Assembly: GCF_900115685.1 (NCBI RefSeq)
Contig: NZ_FOXJ01000004.1
Span: 251,256 to 315,255, forward strand
From: Variovorax sp. 770b2
Lineage (GTDB): Bacteria > Pseudomonadota > Gammaproteobacteria > Burkholderiales > Burkholderiaceae_C
Length of the DNA: 64,000 nt
Direction: 5' to 3'
Each line of letters opens with the position of its first letter. Position 1 is the first letter of the stretch. The notes beneath the pieces are model-generated. The model was given only the letters and a program-made list of their open reading frames with translations, was not told the DNA's origin and made no database searches. Positions 1-6,531 of the stretch are shown here, piece by piece. The translations under genes were made by a program, and so were the position numbers.

Positions 1-57
1 GATCCGGTCGGATCGACAAAGGCGGGAGCCGCAAAGGCTCCAGGTCGCGGCGGAGCC

Positions 58-423
58 TTAAGCGACCAGGGCGGTGCCGCGGGGTGGCCGCTTGGGCCGA
101 TCCAGGAGCGGCGAGAGCGCGGGCGTCAGGGCGAGGCCGCGCGGTTGTTCCGAGAGAAAGAGCACGGCCGGCACGGGGTGCCGGGCGTCGACCAGTTCGA
201 CGTGTTCGGAGCCCGCCTCGTCATGGGAGGGGAGTTCGTCCGCCAGGTCCATGGCGTCGCTCACGAAGGCATCGGAGAGCGACATGCTGGTTGTTGCGCA
301 GGCCTGCATGTCGGCGCCCGCATGCGCGGGATGCCCGGCGCCCATCAGGCCCTGCGCGAACACGGCAAGGCCGTAGCAGGACAACATGAGGGTGAGGACA
401 GTAGCGGCGAACCAGCGTGACAT
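58..423 (-). CDS. Hypothetical small exported protein (121 aa)
   Basis: I do not recognise this protein. It begins with Arg at position 3 followed by a hydrophobic stretch at about residues 5-23, which looks like a signal peptide or a single membrane anchor. The rest is polar, with an acidic central part (about residues 45-75) and a basic, proline-containing C-terminus. Only two cysteines are visible. The ATG at 423 is the natural start. The upstream gap carries three 11-base direct repeats. The gene follows the YccS-like gene on the same strand, about 100 bases downstream of it, and may be co-transcribed or separately controlled. Confidence 0.55.
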   Translation of the reverse strand: MSRWFAATVLTLMLSCYGLAVFAQGLMGAGHPAHAGADMQACATTSMSLSDAFVSDAMDLADELPSHDEAGSEHVELVDARHPVPAVLFLSEQPRGLALTPALSPLLDRPKRPPRGTALVA

Positions 424-459
424 GAAGCCGCGATTTTACCCGGCGCGCCCCGCCGGACC

Positions 460-492
460 CCTTTGCGGGTATTTTTCGGGTGTTTTGCGGGT
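460..492. repeat. Three tandem 11-bp repeats upstream of the 58-423 gene
   Basis: Three adjacent 11-base units at 460-470, 471-481 and 482-492 share the pattern NTTTTNCGGGT on the + strand. They lie 37-69 bases before the start of the small exported protein gene at 423. One-turn spacing of direct repeats is typical of binding sites for OmpR/PhoB-type response regulators, so this may be an operator. That role is inference. Confidence 0.45.
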
Positions 493-521
493 TGTTTCTC
501 CCACCCGGGCAGTCGGATGTT

Positions 522-2747
522 TCAGGCTTCCAGGGTGGCGGGCGTGGCGTCGTCCCCGGGCTGCAGCCACTCGCGCGCATGGGTGCGCAGCGCGTCGATC
601 TGCAGCCAGACCAGCGCCAGTTCGGTGTGGATGGTGCGTTCCGCCGCGCCGGCATCGCTGGCATCGCTGGCGGGCGCCACGGCGGCCGCCAGGGCCGCGC
701 GCACGGCGGCTTCGGTGGCGGGCTCGTCTGCGACCGCGATCGCACCGCCCTGCAGCCCGCCGGCCAACGCATCGAGCGCCGACGCCGCGCCCTCGGCCGC
801 CTCGCGCAGCACCGCCATGTGCGGCGAATCGGGCAGCGCGGCGCGGTGCGCGCCCAGCGCCGACAGGTAGCTCAGGAGCGTGTGCGAGCGGATGAGAAAG
901 CGCAGCGCGGTGCCCGCGCGCGGCCGCACATAGCCCGGCTCGCGGAACATGTCCGACACCGCGGTGGAGAGCGCCGCATCGGCGTTGTGGTCGTTGCGCC
1001 GCGCGAGGCGGTAGTCGAGATGGTCGCTCGGGCCCGTGCCGTACTGCTCGACGATCCGGCGGAGATACCCCGCGTGGCTGCGCATCGCCGTGGCCGCCAA
1101 CTCGTTGATGCGGCGCGCCTGCCAGTGCGGCAGCACCAGCAGCACCGCGAGGCCGGCGATGGCGCTGCCGATGGCGGTGTCGACCAGCCGCGGCACGAGC
1201 AGGAGGCCGCTGTCGCCCACCTGGTTGAAGCACATCAGCACCAGCAGCGTCATCGCGGCCGTCGCGAGCAGGTAGCGCGTGGCGCGCGTCGCGAAGAACA
1301 GCACCCCGGCCGCCACCGCGATCACCGACTGCACCAGCGGCTGCGGAAAAAGCTGCAGCAGCGCCCAGCCCGCGACCACGCCGAGGGCCGTGCCCGCGAT
1401 GCGCTGGCCCATGCGGGAGACCGTGTCGCCGAAGGTCTGCTGGCAGACGAACAGCGTGGTCAGCAGGATCCAGTAGCCCTGCGCGGGGTGGATCAGGTGC
1501 ATCACGCCGTAGCCCGCGGCGAGCGCAATCGCCAGCCGCAGCGCGTGGCGAAACAGCGGCGAGCGCGGCGTGAGCTGCCGCCTTACGCGCTCGGCCGCAT
1601 CGCGCCAGGAGCGCGGCGAGCGATTGAAGAGACCCATCTCGGTCCGCCCGGCACGCGCCGACGGCTGGCTCGCACCGGCGAGCTGCCCGTCGAGCTGCGC
1701 AAGGTTGCGCGCGAGCGCCTCCACCGAGGCGAGCAATGCGAGCCGCTCCGGCGTGGTCGCTCGCGAGCGCTCGTGCGCGATGGCGCCGCGCAGGTCGGCC
1801 AGCGCCTGCACGGTTTCCCCGCCCACCTCGAAGGGCTCGCGCCGCGCGATCGAGACGGCCAGGCGCTGGCAGGCCAGCCCCTGCAGCCCGAGCACACGCT
1901 GGCAGCGGTACAAAAGGTCGCTGTGGAAGAAGGCGTCGGCCAGCGCGTTGTAGTCGTCGTGCGAGGAGCTCGCGCGCTCGTGCACGTCCTGCGCAATCAG
2001 GTAGAGCCCGCGGTAGCGCGAGATGCGCCCGGTCGGCGCCCGCGCGCCGATGCGGCGAAAGATGCTTTCCTTGGCGGCATTCAGCTCGCTCACCACCTGG
2101 GCGTTGAGCTGCGCGAGCGACAGGCGCTTCTGCGCGATGTCGATGCCCCGCAGCGGCTCGAACAGCGACGCCTTGAAGCGCACGAAGTTGCCCAGTACCG
2201 TGAAGAGCGTGACCAGCCGCGCCTGCACAGGCTGCGCCGGAAAGGCCGCGCACCAGAGCACCGAGAAGACGCCATACCACGCGGCACCGGCCAGCAGCAG
2301 CAACGGCTCGCGTCCGCCGTCATGACCGTGCGTGGCCTGGTTCTCGACGCCGAGCGTCGCGTACATCGCCAGGATCAGCGTCGCGTAGGCGATGGCCTTG
2401 TAGCGCGCCTCCACCGCGCCCAGCATCGTGAGCCAGAAGGCTGCGAACGCCAGCCCCGCGATGAAGAGCACCGGCCGGCCGAACAGCGCCTCGACCGAGA
2501 AGGCCACCACCGCGAAGCATGCGAGCGTCACCAGCTGCGCGCGAAGGCGGCCGCGCCAGCTGTCGTCGGTCTCGGCGAGCGCGCTGGCAATGGCGCCCAG
2601 GAACAGCGGGATCACCGCATCGGGATGGCCGGTGTAGCCGCACACCGCCATCAGGCTGCCGAGCGTGAGAAGAATGCGCAGCGGCTGCGCGCGGGAGGCA
2701 AAGGAGCGCAGGCGTTGGCGCAGTGAATCGGGAAACAGGGGGAGCAT
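522..2747 (-). CDS. YccS/FUSC-family inner-membrane protein
   Basis: This 741-residue protein has the two-block layout of the YccS/YhfK (FUSC) family. A first block of about six transmembrane helices covers roughly residues 20-135, a soluble stretch follows (about 135-385), and a second transmembrane block covers about 395-540, with a cytosolic C-terminal part. Family members are inner-membrane proteins related to aromatic acid exporters (AaeB) and fusaric acid resistance proteins, but the substrate cannot be read from the sequence. I chose the ATG at 2747 because the residues before it do not look like this family and the protein then starts directly before the first hydrophobic segment. It is on the same strand as, and downstream of, the BaeSR-like genes. 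Confidence 0.85.
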   Translation of the reverse strand: MLPLFPDSLRQRLRSFASRAQPLRILLTLGSLMAVCGYTGHPDAVIPLFLGAIASALAETDDSWRGRLRAQLVTLACFAVVAFSVEALFGRPVLFIAGLAFAAFWLTMLGAVEARYKAIAYATLILAMYATLGVENQATHGHDGGREPLLLLAGAAWYGVFSVLWCAAFPAQPVQARLVTLFTVLGNFVRFKASLFEPLRGIDIAQKRLSLAQLNAQVVSELNAAKESIFRRIGARAPTGRISRYRGLYLIAQDVHERASSSHDDYNALADAFFHSDLLYRCQRVLGLQGLACQRLAVSIARREPFEVGGETVQALADLRGAIAHERSRATTPERLALLASVEALARNLAQLDGQLAGASQPSARAGRTEMGLFNRSPRSWRDAAERVRRQLTPRSPLFRHALRLAIALAAGYGVMHLIHPAQGYWILLTTLFVCQQTFGDTVSRMGQRIAGTALGVVAGWALLQLFPQPLVQSVIAVAAGVLFFATRATRYLLATAAMTLLVLMCFNQVGDSGLLLVPRLVDTAIGSAIAGLAVLLVLPHWQARRINELAATAMRSHAGYLRRIVEQYGTGPSDHLDYRLARRNDHNADAALSTAVSDMFREPGYVRPRAGTALRFLIRSHTLLSYLSALGAHRAALPDSPHMAVLREAAEGAASALDALAGGLQGGAIAVADEPATEAAVRAALAAAVAPASDASDAGAAERTIHTELALVWLQIDALRTHAREWLQPGDDATPATLEA

Positions 2748-2782
2748 GGCCGCAATCTTGCACGATGCATGCCACGGCGCCG

Positions 2783-3478
2783 TCAGGCGTGCGGCGGCGC
2801 CTCCCACGCGAAGCCGACACCGTACACGGAACGAATCCAGTCATGCGAAGGCGACACCGCGCCCAGCTTGCGGCGCAGGTTCTTCACGTGGCTGTCGATG
2901 GCGCGCTCGGTCACGTCCACCGTGTCGTCGTAGGCCAGCTCCAGCAGCCGCGCGCGCGAGAAGATGCGCCCCGGGTGCCGCGACAGCACCTGCAGCAGAC
3001 CGAACTCGCGGCGCGTGAGGTTCAGCGGCGTGCCTTCGAGCGAGGCGCGCCAGTGCACGTCGTCCAGCACGAGGCCCGGTGCATCGCCTTGCGGCGCTTG
3101 CCCGGGCACATTCCCGGGCGCCGTGCGCCGTAGCACCGCGCGCACCCGCGCCACCAGCTCGCGCGGCGAAAAGGGCTTGCACACGTAGTCGTCCGCGCCC
3201 AGTTCCAGGCCGAGCAGGCGGTCGACCTCCTCGATGCGCGCGGTGAGCATGATGATCGGATGCGCCGTGTGCTCGCGCGCGCGGCGCAGCACCTCGATGC
3301 CGTCCAGCCGCGGCAGCATGATGTCCAGCAGCGTCAGGTCGGGCGGCGCGGCGACGATGCTTTCGAGCGCGCTCTGTCCGTCGGTGAAGTGCTCGGTTTC
3401 GTAGCCGGTGTGGCGCAGGTAGTCCTGCACCACCGAGGCGATGTCGATCTCGTCCTCGACGATGACGATGCGTGTCAT
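2783..3478 (-). CDS. baeR: OmpR-family response regulator, BaeR-like
   Basis: This 231-residue protein has a receiver domain (about 1-120) with the acidic pair E8/D9, the phosphorylation site D52 in LLDIMLP and the conserved lysine in VCKPFSP. It ends with an OmpR/PhoB winged helix (about 135-228). The segments around EEVDRLLGLELGADDYVCKP and IDSHVKNLRRKL closely match BaeR, the envelope-stress regulator that activates drug-efflux and chaperone genes in enterobacteria. The ATG at 3478 overlaps the stop of the kinase gene by four bases (ATGA), which indicates translational coupling with its cognate sensor. A paralogue lies at 5832-6515. Confidence 0.88.
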   Translation of the reverse strand: MTRIVIVEDEIDIASVVQDYLRHTGYETEHFTDGQSALESIVAAPPDLTLLDIMLPRLDGIEVLRRAREHTAHPIIMLTARIEEVDRLLGLELGADDYVCKPFSPRELVARVRAVLRRTAPGNVPGQAPQGDAPGLVLDDVHWRASLEGTPLNLTRREFGLLQVLSRHPGRIFSRARLLELAYDDTVDVTERAIDSHVKNLRRKLGAVSPSHDWIRSVYGVGFAWEAPPHA

Positions 3479-5058
3479 GCGGATGCCGCCAGCGGAAGGG
3501 TCAGGGTCATGCGCAGGCCCCCCAGCGGCGAGGCCGCCGCCTCGATGCTGCCGCCATGCGCCTCGATGGTCGCGCGGCAGATCGACAGGCCCAGGCCCGA
3601 GCCGCCCAGCGCGCGGCTGCGCGAGGTCTCGCCGCGGAAAAGGCGGTCGAAGAGCCGCGGAATTTCTTCGTCGGACACGCCCGGCGCGCTGTCGTCGAAC
3701 AGCAGCGTGAGGCAGTTTCCGGTCCACGCGCCTTCGACGATCACATCGATGCGCAACTGGCCGCCGGCATCCGTGTAGGCCAGCGTGTTCTCCAGCAGGT
3801 TCATGAAGACCTGGTGCAGCCGGTGCGCGTCGCCGTCGATCACCGGCTGGGCCGATGCGGCGATGCGGTCGATCGCCTCCCGGTCGACCGCGATGCCGCG
3901 CTGCACGAAGCGGTCGCGCGTGTGGTCCAGCGCCTCCTTGAGCAGCGTGAGCGGAAACACCGAAGTGGCGAGCAGGTCGTTCTGCGGCTCGCGCATGCTG
4001 CTGCGCAGGTCGTCGACCAGCTGGCCGAGGCGAATCACCTGCCGGTGCATGCGCAGCGCGGTGCGTTCGTCGAAGGTGCGCACGCCGTCCTGCAGCGCTT
4101 CGATTTCCGCGCGCATGGCCGCGAGCGGCGTGCGTAGCTCGTGCGCCGCGTCGGCCAGCCAGGCGCGCCGCGAGGCCTCGACCTTGTCCAGGCGCTGCGC
4201 CATGTCGTTGAAGGTCTTGCCCAGCAGCGCGAGCTCGTCCGAGCCGTGCACGGCCACGCGCGTGGAGAGCCGCCCGCGCGCCACGTCCTGCGCCGCCTGC
4301 GTCAGTTCGTCGATGGGCTTGAACCAGCGGCGCGCCAGCAGCCACGACAGCACCAGCGCAAAGGCCAGGCCGCACATGCCGGTGAGGGCGATCACGCCGG
4401 ACTGGCGCGCGAGGAAGGCGCGGTCGGCTTCGCTCTCGAAGCCTTGCGCGGGCGCGAGCGCAAGGTAGCCGACGACGGAGCGCCCGCGCCGGATCGGCAT
4501 GCGCGCGGCGTTCTCCAGGTCGATGGTGGCGCCGACCACCGGTGCGCCCTGCGCGTCGAGCACGGCCAGGCGCTGGTAGATCGAATCGGCTGCCGAGCGC
4601 GGGTCGGGAAAGAACCAGGGCGGGGGCGGCATCGAGAAGCGCCGGGGCAAGAGGTCCAGCTGCGGCGATGCGGACGAAGACGAGGCGGGAGGCAGCGGCG
4701 GCGGCGAACCGTTGTCCGGGTCGCCGTCGGGACGTGTGCTGCGGCGCTCGTACCAGGGCGGAAGCCGCCGGTCGTCGGGGCTGGCCGCGCCGTCGAGCAC
4801 GATCGCCAGCTGGCCCATGCGCAGGCGGTGCCAGGCCTCGTCGTTGTCGCGCAGCTTCTTCCAGTCGCCGTTGGCAACGTAGTGCTTCAAGAGGAGCTGG
4901 GAGAGCCAGTCCATGCGCCGGATCTCGATCTCGGCGACATAGGCGCCCAGGCCCCGTTGCAGCGCGACGATGGAGAAGCCCACGAAACTGAGCAGCAGCA
5001 CGATGAGCAAGGCGGCCAGCGCCAGGAAGATCTTGCGGGAGAGTGTCAGACGCGGCAT
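3475..5058 (-). CDS. baeS: Sensor histidine kinase, BaeS-like
   Basis: This 527-residue kinase has an N-terminal transmembrane helix (about 10-32), a periplasmic sensor region of about 190 residues with a proline/serine-rich insert near residues 100-130, a second transmembrane helix near 220-245, a HAMP linker, a HisKA domain with the phospho-acceptor His306 in AHELRTPL, and an HATPase domain with the GGSGLGLSI G-box. It overlaps the BaeR-like regulator gene by four bases, so the two form one unit. Family knowledge points to sensing of envelope damage. Its upstream region carries repeats matching a BaeR-type box, which suggests autoregulation. Confidence 0.87.
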   Translation of the reverse strand: MPRLTLSRKIFLALAALLIVLLLSFVGFSIVALQRGLGAYVAEIEIRRMDWLSQLLLKHYVANGDWKKLRDNDEAWHRLRMGQLAIVLDGAASPDDRRLPPWYERRSTRPDGDPDNGSPPPLPPASSSSASPQLDLLPRRFSMPPPPWFFPDPRSAADSIYQRLAVLDAQGAPVVGATIDLENAARMPIRRGRSVVGYLALAPAQGFESEADRAFLARQSGVIALTGMCGLAFALVLSWLLARRWFKPIDELTQAAQDVARGRLSTRVAVHGSDELALLGKTFNDMAQRLDKVEASRRAWLADAAHELRTPLAAMRAEIEALQDGVRTFDERTALRMHRQVIRLGQLVDDLRSSMREPQNDLLATSVFPLTLLKEALDHTRDRFVQRGIAVDREAIDRIAASAQPVIDGDAHRLHQVFMNLLENTLAYTDAGGQLRIDVIVEGAWTGNCLTLLFDDSAPGVSDEEIPRLFDRLFRGETSRSRALGGSGLGLSICRATIEAHGGSIEAAASPLGGLRMTLTLPLAASA

Positions 5059-5142
5059 GGGCTCAGGGCAGGCATGGCCGCATTCTGCGACATGCGTTTC
5101 GGGCAGGGGGCGTCATAGGCAAGCGGCGGATCTTGGCGGGCA

Positions 5143-5220
5143 AATGGGGAGAAATCTGGGAGGAACCTGGGAGGGCGTGGGGGGAATCGGGCGCGGGCGG
5201 CCCTCCCACATTTCTACCGA
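5143..5220. promoter_or_regulatory. Candidate BaeR-type binding region between baeS and a small divergent gene
   Basis: Four roughly 11-base direct repeats of the form TGGGAGGAACC run from 5145 to 5188. Read on the minus strand towards baeS, they give CTCCCAGATTTCTCC followed by CCATTTG. An oppositely oriented copy (CTCCCACATTTCTACCG) at 5203-5219 points towards the gene at 5244. The core resembles the BaeR box I recall from E. coli, TTTTTCTCCATDATTGGC. Similar cores precede bamA, the NERD gene and the porin gene. The protein assignment is inference. Confidence 0.55.
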
Positions 5221-5243
5221 TTCGAAACGCACGATGCGTGCCC

Positions 5244-5519
5244 ATGAACCCGGTCATTCTTCGCTCACCGAAAAAGTTCCTTCACGCCTTCGCTGCCGCC
5301 GTGCTGGCCTGGGCCAGCCCGGGGCATTGCACGCCGGCGCGTTCCACCTGGTCGTGGGCGGACGTCTGGTCCGCCCCCGGCATGGACCTTGTCCTGCTGT
5401 GGCTGACGGCGATCTTCTGGGTGGTCACGCATGCATGGACGCTCTTGGTCGTCTGGGCGGAGGCGCGCGCCACGCGTGCCGAAGAGCCGGTCGGCGAAGC
5501 CGAGGAGGAAAGCGCATGA
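5244..5519 (+). CDS. Hypothetical small membrane or exported protein (91 aa)
   Basis: I do not recognise this 91-residue protein. It starts with a basic segment and a hydrophobic stretch (about residues 11-25) that may be a signal peptide. A tryptophan-rich transmembrane segment follows at about 49-70, and the tail is acidic. The ATG at 5244 is chosen because it directly precedes the signal-like segment and lies after the regulatory repeats; the Shine-Dalgarno sequence is weak. The gene is divergent from baeS and shares its upstream region, so it may be a target of the same two-component system. Confidence 0.5.
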   Translation: MNPVILRSPKKFLHAFAAAVLAWASPGHCTPARSTWSWADVWSAPGMDLVLLWLTAIFWVVTHAWTLLVVWAEARATRAEEPVGEAEEESA

Positions 5520-5563
5520 ACGGCAACGCGCAATTCACCGAAGGCTGAGCGTTGCGGACCGCG

Positions 5564-5857
5564 ATGCCGTCTCACAGCGAAACCGCCTGGCTGCATCCCG
5601 TGGCGACACCGTCAGCCGGCGTGCTGCCGCTGGCGCGGCGCCTCGTGGGCCTGCTGGCATTCAGCGGCCTCGCGCTGGGCATTCTCATCGCCGCGCGCGG
5701 AGGATGCGGCGAGCGCCATCCGGCCGAGGAGCGCAACGCGGGTCTCTCGACCCTCGCGCCCATCATGCGCACCGGCCCTGTCGCGCCGCTCGACGCCGTG
5801 CGGCGCGACACAGCGTGCCGCGCTCACTCGCTCAGGCAGGCCGCTCCGCGAAGCTGA
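5564..5857 (+). CDS. Possible small membrane protein (97 aa), uncertain
   Basis: An open frame of 97 codons starts at ATG 5564 and contains one clear hydrophobic segment at about residues 25-44, ending in an arginine-rich tail. It follows the 5244 gene after 44 bases in the same direction, and its last 26 bases overlap the 3' end of the convergent response regulator gene. I know of no family. High-GC DNA yields such frames by chance, so the call rests on the transmembrane segment and position only. Confidence 0.3.
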   Translation: MPSHSETAWLHPVATPSAGVLPLARRLVGLLAFSGLALGILIAARGGCGERHPAEERNAGLSTLAPIMRTGPVAPLDAVRRDTACRAHSLRQAAPRS

Positions 5858-6515
5858 AGCCCACGCCGTAGATCGAGCGGATCCAGCCGTGCAAAGGCGC
5901 CGCGGCCGTGAGCTTCTTGCGCAGGTTCTTGATGTGCCCATCGACCGCGCGCTCGTTCACGTCGAGCGCTTCCGGAAACGCCGCCTCCAGCAGCTTGGAG
6001 CGCGTGAACACCCGCCCCGGATCGCGCGAGAGCGTGCGCAGCAGCAGGAGCTCTCGGCGCGTGAGATCGAGCGCGTGCCCCTCCAGCTGCGCGCCGCCGT
6101 GCGCATCCCGGAAGGACACCGACTTCGACGGCGCCGCAGCGGCGCCATCGCGCTGCGCATGGCGGCGCAGCACCGTGTGCACGCGTGCCACCACTTCGCG
6201 CGGCGAGAACGGCTTGCAGACATAGTCGTCGGCGCCCAGGTCGAGCCCGCGCAGGCGGTCGACCTCGCGCGTGCGCGCCGTCAGCATGATGATCGGATGG
6301 TCGCTGTGCGAGCGCACCTTCTGCAGCACCTGCAGGCCGTCGATCTGCGGCAGCACCACGTCCAGCAGCGTGAGCGCGGGCGGCGAACTCAGGATGCGGT
6401 CCAGCGCCGCGGCGCCGTCCCCGATGTGCTCGACCTCGTGGCCGGCGTTGTACAGGTGGTCCAGCAGCGCCGAGGCGCTGTCGCGACCGTCTTCGACCAT
6501 CAGGATGCGGCTCAT
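5832..6515 (-). CDS. Second BaeR-like OmpR-family response regulator, no adjacent kinase
   Basis: This 227-residue protein is a clear paralogue of the BaeR-like regulator at 2783-3478. The receiver has E8/D9, D52 in LLDVVLP and VCKPFSP, and the winged-helix domain ends in IRSIYGVGFSF. The ATG at 6515 is preceded by a good ribosome site (AAGGAAG). The gene begins 16 bases after the stop of the BamA-like gene on the same strand, so the two are probably one operon. No kinase gene adjoins it. It may be phosphorylated by the BaeS-like kinase 2 kb upstream, or may lack a dedicated partner. Confidence 0.87.
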   Translation of the reverse strand: MSRILMVEDGRDSASALLDHLYNAGHEVEHIGDGAAALDRILSSPPALTLLDVVLPQIDGLQVLQKVRSHSDHPIIMLTARTREVDRLRGLDLGADDYVCKPFSPREVVARVHTVLRRHAQRDGAAAAPSKSVSFRDAHGGAQLEGHALDLTRRELLLLRTLSRDPGRVFTRSKLLEAAFPEALDVNERAVDGHIKNLRKKLTAAAPLHGWIRSIYGVGFSFAERPA

Positions 6516-6531
6516 GGCGTCTTCCTTTGCT

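Noticed and set aside
1..57. Hairpin GGAGCC-GCAAA-GGCTCC at 25-41 as a terminator of the 58-423 gene
   Set aside because: The stem is short and no T-run follows on the minus strand, so evidence is weak.
5517..5549. A ten-codon mini-frame between two small genes
   Set aside because: Too short and without supporting features; probably chance.
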